Below are positions 51,779 through 61,352 of a stretch of DNA of 64,000 bases, piece by piece. The stretch is from Sutterella faecalis (GTDB lineage: Bacteria; Pseudomonadota; Gammaproteobacteria; Burkholderiales; Burkholderiaceae_F), in assembly GCF_006337085.1 (NCBI RefSeq), contig NZ_CP040882.1:1054001-1118000 (forward strand), given 5' to 3'. The notes under the pieces are model-generated. The model saw only the letters and a list, made by a program, of their open reading frames with translations, was not told where the DNA came from and ran no database searches. Each line of letters opens with the position of its first letter. Position 1 is the stretch's first letter. A program made the position numbers and the translations under genes.

Positions 51779-53067
51779 TCCCCGTCCTCCTCTGCGCTTT
51801 TTTCTCCCTGCGCGAGCTTCTCGCGCACCTTCGCCTTCTTTTCCCGCTCAAGGATCTCGGCGCGCTCGAGCGCCTCGAGAAAGAGCGGCGTAAGGGCGTC
51901 CCGGTCCTCGTCCGACACGGCGTTGGCATCGAGCACCGATCGGAAGACCCCGTCGGGCGAAATGTCGTCGAGGCTCTTCACTGGGCCCGCATCCCCCGTT
52001 CCGTCAAGAAGGAGCTTCGGCCTCACGGCGGAAAGATTGACCCCGGCTTCGCCCGCTGAGCGGCCGAGTTCGGAAACGAGGAGCCCCGCGTCCATGGGCT
52101 CCCCCTCGTAAATCGCTTCAATGATGGCGCCGGGCGATTCGCTCCCCGCGCTCTCAATCCTTGCCATGAGCTCTCCCAGGTTCCCCCGGATGCGCATCAC
52201 CCGGCGCGGCTGCGGCACTTCGATTTCGGTTTCCGTGAGGATCTTCCCCTCAAACTCGAGCTCAATGACGACATGACGGTCGCCGGCGCCGCCGATGTCG
52301 AGCGCGAGGGGCGACCCCGAATAACGAACCGGGATCTCAGCCGCAACCTTCTGCGCGCGGTGAATGTGTCCGAGCGCGACGTAGTCCCAGGCGTTTCCGA
52401 AAACGGCGGCGGAAACGTTTCTGAGGCTCCCCACGTAGACGCCCCCGTCCGAACCTTCCTCGGGTCCCGCAACCTTCGCCCCGGTCACGAAGAGATGCCC
52501 CGCAGCGATCATCGGGACTTCAGCGCCTGAAAGCGCGGTCTTCAGCGCTTCGAGCGCCTTTCTGTAGTGCTCGCCAATGCCGCGCCCCCAGGCGGCCGCC
52601 CGGGCGGCATCGGTGTCGTTCTCGCCCGAAAGCCGCACGTCGCCTTCGCGGAGATAAGGCACGGCCGCGATCCCCAGAAGCGGCGCTCCATCCTTGTCCC
52701 GGATGACGCAGACCTCTTTTTCAGCGGTGCTTCCCGCCACAAAGGTCCTCACGACCGAAAGGAGTTCCCGGGGAGCGCGCAGAAATCGCTGCGAATCATG
52801 GTTCCCGGCCGTAATGACGATTTGCCGGAGGTTCGTCTTCGCTGCTTCCGTAAGAAAGCTGTAGTAAAGGCGCTGCGCATCCGCGGACGGCATCGTCGTG
52901 TCGAAGATGTCGCCGGCAACGAGAAGCACGTCGATTGATCGCACTTCGATAATGCCGATGAGCCAGTTGAGAAAGGCCCGGTAGTCGGACGTTCTATCAA
53001 CGTCGGCTAGCGTTTTGCCGAGATGCCAGTCTGATGTGTGAAGGACGCGGATGGATTGCTGAGGCAT
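51775..53067 (-). CDS. sbcD: Exonuclease subunit SbcD
   Basis: Mre11-like nuclease of SbcCD, 430 residues. Metallophosphatase motifs in order: HTSDWHLGK, VAGDIFDT, TAGNHDS, AGHLF, and ALGHIHR. A capping domain and C-terminal SbcC-binding part follow (about 280-430). Its C-terminal tail is very acidic and basic by turns (EREKKAKVREKLAQGEKS). It leads the sbcD-sbcC operon. Confidence 0.95.
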   Translation of the reverse strand: MPQQSIRVLHTSDWHLGKTLADVDRTSDYRAFLNWLIGIIEVRSIDVLLVAGDIFDTTMPSADAQRLYYSFLTEAAKTNLRQIVITAGNHDSQRFLRAPRELLSVVRTFVAGSTAEKEVCVIRDKDGAPLLGIAAVPYLREGDVRLSGENDTDAARAAAWGRGIGEHYRKALEALKTALSGAEVPMIAAGHLFVTGAKVAGPEEGSDGGVYVGSLRNVSAAVFGNAWDYVALGHIHRAQKVAAEIPVRYSGSPLALDIGGAGDRHVVIELEFEGKILTETEIEVPQPRRVMRIRGNLGELMARIESAGSESPGAIIEAIYEGEPMDAGLLVSELGRSAGEAGVNLSAVRPKLLLDGTGDAGPVKSLDDISPDGVFRSVLDANAVSDEDRDALTPLFLEALERAEILEREKKAKVREKLAQGEKSAEEDGE

Positions 53068-53169
53068 GCGTGCTTTCGTTCCTGAAGAAAATTTGAAATT
53101 CGTTCAGGAGAAAGTCTAGCCGCCTTATGCGGCAGCGAGCGACGCAGCAAATACGATTCCGAATACGGA

Positions 53170-54687
53170 TCAACCGGCCTGAATGGCAGGGGCGGCACCC
53201 GCCTGCGCGCTTTCAGCGAGGGCATTGCGCGCAGCATTCGCGCCGGCGATTCGCCCGAAGACAATGGCGCCCGAGAGCCCCAGGTTGTCGAAGCGCTCGC
53301 GCCCCCAGAGGCCGCCGGTCGTTTCGCCTGCAGCATAGAGCCTAGGAATAAATCCTCCGTTCCTTGCCTCCACGCGCGACGCTGCATCAACGGCGATTCC
53401 GCCCGGCGTGCCGTGATAGGCCGGACGCACCTTGATCGAATAAAAGGGCTTCATCGTGAAGGATGCCGACGCCCGGGGACGCTCAAATCCGCAGTCGTGC
53501 AGGCACCGCGTTCTGCGGCAGCAGTCGAGCGTTGTCGCGAGCGTGCTGAAGTCCGCATCGATCGTAGCGGAAAGTTCCAGGATGGAGTCGTCCGAATGGA
53601 AATAGACGGGCGAAAGCAGATCATCCCTCAGCGCGCGCGCCGTTGCGCTCGACCGGTCAATGAGGAGCCAGGCGCTGGCACCGGGCTGCTCGAGCATCGC
53701 CTGCGAAATCACCTCGGGTTCCGCGAGTTCGTTGACGAAGCGCTTTCCGTCCGCGTTGACGAGAATCGCGCCTTCGCGCCTCAAAGCCATCGGAATAATT
53801 TCACCCGAAAGCGGCAGCGTCGTCGGCTGCATCACCACGGAATCCAGATCCAGAAACTTTGCGCCGAGATCGTTGGCAAGCCTCAGGCCGTCGCCCGTCG
53901 CTGAAGCGGCGTTCGTCGTCATGAGTACGGGCGCCTTGGGACAGAGCCTCGAAACCGCTTCCAGACTGCCGGCAAACCCTCCGGTTGCAAGGACGACATC
54001 CCGGGCCTCAACGAGCACGATTCTGCCGTCGGCGCTTTCCGCATGAATGAAGAGGCCTTCGCCCATGGCGCCGCGCTCAAGTTCTGTTGCCCTCATTCGG
54101 GTGAGCACAGGGATGTTGTGCTGCTCGGCGCGGTAGAGGAGATGCCTCATCACCTCAACGCCGAGCGGAACCCGATTGGCGGGCCTCAATTCCCAGATAT
54201 GTTCGAACCCGAACCCCTCGGTGCGTTCAGAAAGATTGCAGCCGAGGGATTGAAGCCACTTTACGGCATCGGGAGAACCTTCGATCAGGATGCGGCCCAG
54301 GTCTTCGTGTCCCGTCTTCCCGCGCGCCAGCACCTGGCTGAGGAAGGCTTTGCGCTCCTTCATGATCTCGCCGCGCTCTGCTGCCGACCGGGCATCCTTC
54401 GGATCATCGGCGTAAAGCATCGCTTCACAGGCGAGAAGAGAGTTCCCGCCCACCATCGGCATTTTTTCAATGACGAGCACGCGCGCACCGGCTTCATGCG
54501 CGGCAATCGCCGCGGCAAGACCGGCAGCTCCCCCGCCGATCACGGCAACGTCGCAGGTGAAGTTGCAGCAATCCAGACCTTCGGCGGCCTTGAGTGAACC
54601 GGGAATCGCCGGCACTCCGAGACACCCCGCCAGGGCGAGGAGTCTGCGGCGCGAAATTGCGGTGCGTGATGGGGAAACGGGGGTCAT
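53170..54687 (-). CDS. Tat-exported FAD-dependent oxidoreductase (fumarate reductase-like)
   Basis: A 505-residue flavoprotein with a twin-arginine type signal (SRRRLLALAGCLGVP). The Cys in LAGC could also make it a lipoprotein. The FAD site begins DVAVIGGGAAGLAAAIAAHEAGARVLVIEK near 46-75; the C-terminal FAD motif is GETTGGLWGRERFDNLGLSGAIVFGR. It has no FMN-binding domain, unlike the protein at 26387, and no CxxCH heme sites. Periplasmic reductase of an unsaturated acid is plausible; substrate and electron donor are unknown. It is divergent from the formate dehydrogenase genes across about 630 bases. Confidence 0.82.
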   Translation of the reverse strand: MTPVSPSRTAISRRRLLALAGCLGVPAIPGSLKAAEGLDCCNFTCDVAVIGGGAAGLAAAIAAHEAGARVLVIEKMPMVGGNSLLACEAMLYADDPKDARSAAERGEIMKERKAFLSQVLARGKTGHEDLGRILIEGSPDAVKWLQSLGCNLSERTEGFGFEHIWELRPANRVPLGVEVMRHLLYRAEQHNIPVLTRMRATELERGAMGEGLFIHAESADGRIVLVEARDVVLATGGFAGSLEAVSRLCPKAPVLMTTNAASATGDGLRLANDLGAKFLDLDSVVMQPTTLPLSGEIIPMALRREGAILVNADGKRFVNELAEPEVISQAMLEQPGASAWLLIDRSSATARALRDDLLSPVYFHSDDSILELSATIDADFSTLATTLDCCRRTRCLHDCGFERPRASASFTMKPFYSIKVRPAYHGTPGGIAVDAASRVEARNGGFIPRLYAAGETTGGLWGRERFDNLGLSGAIVFGRIAGANAARNALAESAQAGAAPAIQAG

Positions 54688-54904
54688 GAGAAAGAGATGG
54701 AGAAACTAGCTAGCGGGTAAATCCTGATCCCGGGAAGAATAGCAAACTGACGCACGCCCTGCCGACGGAGGTTCCATCCCGACGCCTCAACGGCATTTTC
54801 CTGAATCCGGGTGTTTTCAGGGTTAATCCCTCACCGGGTAAACCCTCTCGCCTTGCATTGCCTTTGTTTACTGATGCGATAAAAAGATTCTATTTTCATT
54901 TAAT

Positions 54905-54918
54905 TTGACGCAAATCAA
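54905..54918. promoter_or_regulatory. FNR-like box ahead of formate dehydrogenase
   Basis: TTGAC-GCAA-ATCAA matches TTGAT-N4-ATCAA at 9 of 10 defined positions. It lies in the 631-base gap between the divergent Tat flavoprotein and the alpha-subunit gene, about 400 bases before that gene. AT-rich sequence (TATAAAT, 54921) follows. The rest of the gap holds no convincing gene. Confidence 0.5.
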
Positions 54919-55318
54919 AATATAAATGGTTATGCAAAGATGTTTTCATTGATTCGCTATTCAGTGAAGGAATAACGGAAAGCGCACACGCTTCCTGCAT
55001 TTGAACCAGGGGGATCCTTACTGCGTACCTCCATAAAAGTACAAAACGAGGCAAACGACGTAAACGAAGACCGCGGGACTCTACGCATTCTGATGATTCG
55101 ATTTAACCGCACGACTGATTCCCTGTCGTTCAGCAGATGCGGAGAATCGTGCCCATCGGCCCTCTTAGAGCATTCAGGGAGCGGGCGGACTCCGGATCGG
55201 AAGAACGCCGCTGCCATGCTTTTCGTCGATCAATGACCCTTTCCGGCCTCAGAATTCCAAATAAGCATGAGCCCGGAAATTCAAATTGAAGAATCAAACT
55301 CCCCAAGAAGGAGGACTC

Positions 55319-58300
55319 ATGGAAGTTACCCGCAGAAGTTTTCTGAAGCGCGGCTTTTTGCTTGGCGCCTCACCGGTTGCCGCTGGGCTTGCGAGCACTG
55401 CCGCGATGGCGGTTCCCGTTCACAAGAAGCCCTATAAGCTCGCGAACGTTCAGGAAGCATTCAACATCTGCTGCTACTGCTCCGGCGGCTGCGGCACGAT
55501 CGTTTCGGCAAGGAACGGCGAACTCATCAACATCGAAGGCGACCCGGACCATCCGGTGAACCTGGGCGGCCTCTGCCCGAAGGGCTCGGCCCTCTGGGGT
55601 CTGCGCAACATCGTCACCCCTGACCGCAAGACGGCGATCAACCCGGGCCGCGTTCTCTACCCGATGGTCCGCCGTCCGGGCAAGAAGGACTGGGAGCGCA
55701 TCAGCTGGGACGAAGCGATCGAAGGGATTGCCCGCCATGTGAAGAAGACCCGCGACGAAACCTTCAAGAAGACGGAGGACGGCATCACCGTCAACCGTAC
55801 GGAAGGCTTTGCGGTTCTCGGCGGCTCGCAGATCAACAACGAAGAATGCTGGCTTCTGCAGAAGTTCACCCGCGCTCTCGGCTCGATTGCCATCGACAAT
55901 CAGACCCGAGTCTGCCACTCCTCGACCGTTGCGGGCCTTGCCCCTTCCTTCGGCCGCGGCTCCATGACCTCGCACTGGTGCGACTTCGCCAACTCCGACG
56001 TGATCCTCTCCTGCGGCTCGAACAACGTCGAGAACCACCCGCTTTCCTCGCGCTGGGTTGAGCGCGCTCAGGACAAGGGCGCGACCTGGATCGTCGTCGA
56101 CCCGCGCTTCACGCGCTCGGCGAAGAACGCCGACCTCTACAGCCCGATCCGTCCGGGCACCGACATCGCCTTCTACGGCGGCCTCATCAGCTACATCCTT
56201 GAGAACCACCTCTATCAGGAGGAATACGTTCTCAACTACACGAACGCAGCCTGCATCCTTCGCAAGGACTTCAAGTTTGATCCCAACACGGGGCTCTTCT
56301 CCGGCTGGGATCCGAAGACGAAGAAGTATTCCGACGAGACCTGGGGCTACGACGTCGATCACTTCGAGAAGTGGGACACCTCCCCCACGGGCGAATACGC
56401 CTGGGTGAACAAGCCCGGCACGCCGAAGTTCGAGCCGCCCGAGCTCGAGGTCCTCAAGCGCGACATGACGTTGAAGGACCCGATGTGCGTCCTCAACGTT
56501 CTTCGCCGTCACTATGCCCGCTACACGCCTGAACTCGTTTCCCGCGTGACCGGCATGGACATCGACGTGATGAAGAAAATCTGGGAAGTCTTCGCCTCGA
56601 CCGGCAAGCCCGGCAAGGCGGGCTCGATCCTCTACGCGCTCGGCCAGACGCAGCACACCTACGGCTCGCAGAACTGCCGCGCGATGTGCATGGTTCAGCT
56701 CCTTCTCGGCAACGTCGGCATCCCGGGCGGCGGCATCAACGCGCTGCGCGGCGAACCGAACGTTCAGGGCGCGACCGACGTCGCCTGCACGGTGCCCGAT
56801 CTTCCGGGCTACCTCAAGTGGCCGACCGTGCCGAAGCACCTCACGCTTGCCGACTACTGCCACAAGGAAGCCTATGCGGCGGGCTACTACTCGAACAAGC
56901 CCAAGTTCATGGTCTCCTTCCTCAAGGAATTCTTCGGCAAGAACGCGACCTTTGAGAACGACTACGGCTACGACATGCTCCCGAAGATCGGTCCGAAGCT
57001 CCCGGCCTCGGCCTGGACGACGATCGGCACCTTCCACATGATGCGCGACGGCAAGATGAAGGGCTACTTCGCCTGGGGCATGAATCCGGCTCACTCGACG
57101 CCGAACGCCAAGTTTGCCCGCCAGGCGATGGCAAACCTCGACTGGATGGTCTGCGCCGACTGGTTCGTGACCGAAACGGCTTCCTTCTGGAAGGCTCCGG
57201 ACATGAAGCCCGAGGATATCAAGACCGAGGTCTACTTCCTCCCGGCCGCGCTCATTTACGAAAAGACGGGCTCGATCTCGAACTCCGGCCGCTGGGTCCA
57301 GTGGCGTCAGCAGGGCATTCTCCCGCCGGGCGAATGCAAGTCCGACTTTGAAATCATTGAGCGCCTCTTCGCGAAGATCCGCGAACTCTATGAAAAGGAA
57401 GGCGGCGCCTACCCCGACCCGATTCTGAAGGCCAACATGGACTATCGGATCGACGGCAAGTACGACATCCGCGCCGTCTGCTGGGCGATCAACGGCTACA
57501 CCGTTGCCGACGGGAAGCTTCTCCCGGGCTACGCGAAGCTCGGCGCCGACGGGTCGACCGCCTGCGGCATGTGGATCTATTCGGGCTACTACAACAACGA
57601 GGCCGAAAAGCTCGACCCGATGAAGCAGCCCCTCGCGCGCCGCTCGAAGAGCGACCCGACCGGTCTCGGCCTCTTCCCGCAGTGGTCCTTCGCCTGGCCT
57701 GCCAACCGCCGCGTTCTCTACAACCGCGCTTCGGCCGACACGAAGGGCCGTCCCTGGAACCCCGACAAGGTCTTCGTCGAGTGGAAGGACGGCAAGTGGA
57801 TCCAGAACGACGTGGGCGACTTCAATACCGCGAAGGGCCCGGACAACAACGCCTTCTTCATGACCTGGGAGCAGAACGCCCGTCTCTTCGCCTATCCGAT
57901 GGCGGACGGCCCGATGCCCGAACACTTCGAGCCCTTTGAATCGCCTGCGAAGAACCTCCTCAACAATGCCGAGCAGAATCCCTGCGCGCTCTTCACGGAC
58001 GACAAGTCGACGAAGCGCGGCACGAAGGAAGAGTTCCCGTACGTGGTCACGACCTACTCCGTTACCGAGCACTGGCAGACGGGCACGCAGACGCGCTGCA
58101 TCCCGTGGTTGAATGAGCTCATCAGCTGCAACTTCATCGAACTTTCGCCTGAACTTGCAGAGGAAAAGGGCATCAAGAACGGCGACGTCGTGCGCGTCTG
58201 GAACAACCGCGGCTCGGTCAAGGTCCGCGCGATGGTGACGATCCGCATCAAGCCGATGACGATCGACGGCAAGAAGGTTCACGTGGTCGGCATGCCGCAC

Positions 58301-58429
58301 CACTTCTCCTGGGCCGGCACCTTCGCCACGGGCGACAACATCAACGACCTGAGTCCGAATGTGGCCGACCCGAACAGCTACATTCCGGAATACAAGGCCT
58401 TCCTCGTCAACATCGAGAAGGCGAACTAA
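55319..58429 (+). CDS. fdnG: Formate dehydrogenase alpha subunit, Tat-exported, Cys variant
   Basis: Catalytic subunit oxidising formate to CO2 on the periplasmic side, 1036 residues. Tat signal EVTRRSFLKRGFLLG; [4Fe-4S] cluster CCYCSGGCGT... GLCPKG near 51-87; bis-MGD cofactor domains follow. The metal ligand position reads RVCHSSTVAGLAP with Cys199 (TGC codon at 55913-55915), where E. coli FdnG/FdoG has selenocysteine, so no Sec insertion is needed. AAGGAGG lies just before the ATG at 55319. The genes for beta, gamma, FdhE and FdhD follow. Confidence 0.95.
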   Translation: MEVTRRSFLKRGFLLGASPVAAGLASTAAMAVPVHKKPYKLANVQEAFNICCYCSGGCGTIVSARNGELINIEGDPDHPVNLGGLCPKGSALWGLRNIVTPDRKTAINPGRVLYPMVRRPGKKDWERISWDEAIEGIARHVKKTRDETFKKTEDGITVNRTEGFAVLGGSQINNEECWLLQKFTRALGSIAIDNQTRVCHSSTVAGLAPSFGRGSMTSHWCDFANSDVILSCGSNNVENHPLSSRWVERAQDKGATWIVVDPRFTRSAKNADLYSPIRPGTDIAFYGGLISYILENHLYQEEYVLNYTNAACILRKDFKFDPNTGLFSGWDPKTKKYSDETWGYDVDHFEKWDTSPTGEYAWVNKPGTPKFEPPELEVLKRDMTLKDPMCVLNVLRRHYARYTPELVSRVTGMDIDVMKKIWEVFASTGKPGKAGSILYALGQTQHTYGSQNCRAMCMVQLLLGNVGIPGGGINALRGEPNVQGATDVACTVPDLPGYLKWPTVPKHLTLADYCHKEAYAAGYYSNKPKFMVSFLKEFFGKNATFENDYGYDMLPKIGPKLPASAWTTIGTFHMMRDGKMKGYFAWGMNPAHSTPNAKFARQAMANLDWMVCADWFVTETASFWKAPDMKPEDIKTEVYFLPAALIYEKTGSISNSGRWVQWRQQGILPPGECKSDFEIIERLFAKIRELYEKEGGAYPDPILKANMDYRIDGKYDIRAVCWAINGYTVADGKLLPGYAKLGADGSTACGMWIYSGYYNNEAEKLDPMKQPLARRSKSDPTGLGLFPQWSFAWPANRRVLYNRASADTKGRPWNPDKVFVEWKDGKWIQNDVGDFNTAKGPDNNAFFMTWEQNARLFAYPMADGPMPEHFEPFESPAKNLLNNAEQNPCALFTDDKSTKRGTKEEFPYVVTTYSVTEHWQTGTQTRCIPWLNELISCNFIELSPELAEEKGIKNGDVVRVWNNRGSVKVRAMVTIRIKPMTIDGKKVHVVGMPHHFSWAGTFATGDNINDLSPNVADPNSYIPEYKAFLVNIEKAN

Positions 58430-58456
58430 CCGGCCGGACCCACAGGAGACAACCAA

Positions 58457-59344
58457 ATGGCAAATACGAAAGAAGTCGCGATGCTCTTCGACGCCTCGCA
58501 CTGCACCGGCTGCCGCGGCTGCCAGGTGGCGTGCAAGGAGTGGAACGTGCTGCCTGCACGGCTCGGGCTCAATGCAAATCCCTTCACCGGCTCCTATCAG
58601 GGCCCGATGGACCTCAATGGCGACACGCGCCTCATCATGACCTTTGATGAGAAGCCTTCGGGGAACAAGTACCACCCGATCGACTGGGCAATCGGCCGTC
58701 GTTCCTGCTACCACTGCACGGATCCGGGCTGCGTTCAGGCGTGCTCCTCCGGTGCCCTCCAGAAGAACGAAAACGGCGTGGTGACCTTCGACACCGACAA
58801 GTGCAACGGCTGCACCTTCTGCCAGGCCGCCTGCCCCTTCGACGTGCCGCGCTTCCGCCCGATGGACGGCAAGATCGACAAGTGCACGCTCTGCATGGAT
58901 CGACTCGAGCAGGGCGGCAAGCCCGCCTGCGTTCATACCTGCCAGCCCGAGGCGCTTGATTTCGGGCCGCGCGAGGAAATGCTCAAGAAGGCACATGCCC
59001 GCGTCGAATTCCTGAAGAAGAAGGGATTCGCGAAGGCTGAGGTCTACGGCGAAAACGAATGCGGGGGACTGCACGTCATTCAGGTCTGCGCGCTCGGTCA
59101 CGAAGCCTACGGCCTCCCGACCAACCCCGAACCCAAGAAGGTGATCAACGCGATCGACGTGATGAAGCCCGTCACGGCCGTGGGCGCTGCCGCCGTCGTG
59201 GGCGCGCTCGCCGTGTCCTTCCTCGCCAACCTCGGCTACCGCAGAAAGGCGGTTACCCTTGAAGAGGCGAAGGCAAGCTGGACGCCTGAACAGCGCGCGA
59301 AGGCCGAGGCCGAAGCCGCCGAAATCCGCAAGGCTGCTAAATAA
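58457..59344 (+). CDS. fdnH: Formate dehydrogenase beta (iron-sulfur) subunit
   Basis: Periplasmic four-cluster ferredoxin-like subunit, 295 residues, carrying electrons from alpha to the heme subunit. Cys motifs in order: CTGCRGCQVACKEW, CYHCTDPGCVQACS, CNGCTFCQAACPFD, CTLCMDRLEQGGKPACVHTC. One C-terminal membrane helix (about 241-265) with a hydrophilic tail of ~30 residues (KASWTPEQRAKAEAEAAEIR), as in FdnH. A Shine-Dalgarno-like AGGAGA precedes the ATG 28 bases after alpha. Confidence 0.95.
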   Translation: MANTKEVAMLFDASHCTGCRGCQVACKEWNVLPARLGLNANPFTGSYQGPMDLNGDTRLIMTFDEKPSGNKYHPIDWAIGRRSCYHCTDPGCVQACSSGALQKNENGVVTFDTDKCNGCTFCQAACPFDVPRFRPMDGKIDKCTLCMDRLEQGGKPACVHTCQPEALDFGPREEMLKKAHARVEFLKKKGFAKAEVYGENECGGLHVIQVCALGHEAYGLPTNPEPKKVINAIDVMKPVTAVGAAAVVGALAVSFLANLGYRRKAVTLEEAKASWTPEQRAKAEAEAAEIRKAAK

Positions 59345-59353
59345 GGAGAGATC

Positions 59354-60073
59354 ATGACCCGTTATATCCAGCGTCACTCGCTTCTGACGCGCGTCACTCA
59401 CGGCGTGGTCGCCATCACCTGCATCCTGCTCGCGGTGACCGGCCTCTTCGTCTTCTGGCCCGAGCTCGGCGGCTCGGTGATGGGCGGCGAATTCACCCAC
59501 TGGATGCGCATGCTGCACCGCATCATTGCGATCCCCTTCATCCTGATTCCGATTTATGCGGTCTTCCGTTCTCCGAAGGGGTGCGTGCACCTCTTCAAGG
59601 AAGACATCTTCGGCAAGTGGGACAAGGACGACTACCTCTGGGCGATGAAGTTCCCCTTCTACCTCTTCTTCCCGTCCAAGGTGCACATGCCCCCGCAGCA
59701 CCACGTGAAGTCCGCGCAGCGCCTCGCTGACGGCGCGCTCGTGTTCTTCTGCATCATCATGGCCGTCACCGGCATGATTCTGTGGCTCAACACGGGGCTT
59801 CTCCCGAACGGCGGCATGAAGGTGGCCTTCAGCACGGACGTTCTCCTCTGGGCGCGTCTGCTCCATGACATCTTCTTCGCCCTCACGGTGATCGTCGGCA
59901 TCGCCCACATCTACCTGGGCGCGGGCATCTTCGAGCCCTACAAGGGCACGGCCCGCATCATGTTCGGCGACGGCAAGGTGAGCGAATCGGACGCCCTCTA
60001 CCACTGGGGCTACTGGGCCAACCAGGAGCTTACGAGCGGCAAGAACGTCACCGTTGAAAAGGACGGCAAGTAA
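59354..60073 (+). CDS. fdnI: Formate dehydrogenase gamma (cytochrome b556) subunit
   Basis: Inner-membrane diheme cytochrome b that passes electrons to menaquinone, 239 residues. Four hydrophobic helices are seen (about 17-34, 53-72, 123-143, 155-178). Candidate heme ligands are His at 8, 16, 49 and 164 (HSLLTRVTHG, WMRMLHRIIA, LLHDIFFALT). It lies 9 bases after the beta gene with AAGGAGAG before the ATG. Quinone as acceptor is established for the family. Confidence 0.94.
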   Translation: MTRYIQRHSLLTRVTHGVVAITCILLAVTGLFVFWPELGGSVMGGEFTHWMRMLHRIIAIPFILIPIYAVFRSPKGCVHLFKEDIFGKWDKDDYLWAMKFPFYLFFPSKVHMPPQHHVKSAQRLADGALVFFCIIMAVTGMILWLNTGLLPNGGMKVAFSTDVLLWARLLHDIFFALTVIVGIAHIYLGAGIFEPYKGTARIMFGDGKVSESDALYHWGYWANQELTSGKNVTVEKDGK

Positions 60074-60088
60074 GTCTTCGGACTTCCC

Positions 60089-60210
60089 GGGGCTCTCTCT
60101 GAGGAGCCCCGCTTAAGGCACCCTCCGCCCGCTCTGAAAGGCTTTTCCCCGGAACCTTCGAAGCGGGCGGTGAGTGCGATGAAGCCTTTTCACTGAGACT
60201 TCATCGCACT
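60089..60210 (+). repeat. Stack of hairpins between the gamma subunit and fdhE
   Basis: Three hairpins follow one another: GGGGCTC/GAGCCCC (60089-60110), CCGCCCGCT/AGCGGGCGG (60125-60170), and AGTGCGATGAAG/CTTCATCGCACT (60173-60210, perfect 12-base stem). None has a clear U-run. They could stabilise the 3' end of the fdnGHI message or reduce read-through into fdhE. The rest of the gap up to 60331 shows no gene. Confidence 0.6.
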
Positions 60211-60331
60211 CCCCCGAGAGAGTGTACGGCCGGGAAAAACAGATCCCCGGCCATTCCGGTTCCGATAGCGTTTCATTGCCTTCTAGATCCGGAACGAGGA
60301 AAGACCCCTATACCAACGAAAAGGAAAAATC

Positions 60332-61300
60332 ATGAATTCGAAGTCGATCGAACGAGCCCTTCAGCGCTACCGTGCCTATAAGGACGAAGACGTTCGCACG
60401 CGTCTGGAGATCTTCGGGCCGCTCCTCCTTGAAGCGGCTGCCCTTTCGAATTCCCTCACGGACGAAGATTCGACCATCGTGCGCGAACCCACTGAAGCGG
60501 AAATCCTCGCCGCCGCAAAGGGGGGCGCAACGCTTCTGTCGCTCGATCTGGTCCGCATCCGCCCGGATTCCTTCAAGGCCGGGCTCGAACGCCTCGGGAA
60601 AGTCCTCCTCGGCACGCTAAAGCTCGACGAAAAGCTTCACGCTGAAGCGGAAGCCTTCGACTGGACGCCCTTTGCCTCGGCCGACTTTGTCGACGCCGCC
60701 TCCCTCTCGCCCCAGGACGCCCTCGTGATGGCGGGCAAACTCACCGAAGGGATCGACGAGGCGCTCGCCGCCGTCTGGGTCTTCCCGGTTCTCGGCATGA
60801 CGATCCGCGCGTTCCTTGACAAATTCGCCCGCGACGCCTCTCAGGCACTCGCGCGCACTGAAACCGGCGCCCCGTCCTTCGACCGCAGAACGACCTGCTT
60901 CTGCTGCGGGTCGGAACCCGACATTGCTGCGGTTGCCGCCACCACGAATCGCGGCAACGTGAAGAAGCTCTACTGCTCGACCTGCGGCGCCTCCTGGTCC
61001 TTCGAGCGCATCCGGTGCGCGCGCTGCGGCGACGAAGCGATGTCGGACCTCTCCTACGTGAGCGATGAAGCCGACGACACGCACCGCCTGCACATCTGCA
61101 CCAACTGCCACGCCGCGATGCCGACTCTCTTTGCGGGCGGCGACGAGCTCACCTTCAACCCCGACGTGGAAGGGATCGTTCTCACGGGTCTTGAGGAAGC
61201 TTATGAAGCGGCCGTCACAGAGGGCACGGTTCCGCAGAAGGTTTTGAAGCAGGGCGACGCCACGCAGGCCGGCCGCGGCCCGGGGCGCGGGCTCTACTAA
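60332..61300 (+). CDS. fdhE: Formate dehydrogenase accessory protein FdhE
   Basis: Cytoplasmic maturation factor for respiratory formate dehydrogenases, 322 residues. The C-terminal half holds the rubredoxin-like CxxC pairs: CFCCGSEPD, YCSTCGASWSFERIRCARCGDE and CTNCHAAMP. The N-terminal half is helical. In E. coli FdhE binds iron and is needed for periplasmic FdnGHI. The gene lies after the fdn operon; AAAGGAAAA lies ahead of the ATG. Confidence 0.9.
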   Translation: MNSKSIERALQRYRAYKDEDVRTRLEIFGPLLLEAAALSNSLTDEDSTIVREPTEAEILAAAKGGATLLSLDLVRIRPDSFKAGLERLGKVLLGTLKLDEKLHAEAEAFDWTPFASADFVDAASLSPQDALVMAGKLTEGIDEALAAVWVFPVLGMTIRAFLDKFARDASQALARTETGAPSFDRRTTCFCCGSEPDIAAVAATTNRGNVKKLYCSTCGASWSFERIRCARCGDEAMSDLSYVSDEADDTHRLHICTNCHAAMPTLFAGGDELTFNPDVEGIVLTGLEEAYEAAVTEGTVPQKVLKQGDATQAGRGPGRGLY

Positions 61301-61352
61301 AGCGCGACTCCGAATAAACTTGTCCTGACACACCGAAGGTGAGGAGAGCATC

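Noticed and set aside
54957..55217. 86-codon minus-strand frame in the formate dehydrogenase upstream region
   Set aside because: No recognisable domain or ribosome binding site; lies in a gap that looks regulatory.
55913..55915. Possible selenocysteine codon in the formate dehydrogenase alpha gene
   Set aside because: The codon is TGC (Cys), and no in-frame TGA occurs at the active-site position.
55370..60004. A 1544-codon open frame on the minus strand opposite the formate dehydrogenase genes
   Set aside because: The plus strand encodes alpha, beta and gamma subunits with clear motifs. The minus frame is Arg/Val/Ala-rich with no domain, an artefact of strong GC bias at third codon positions.
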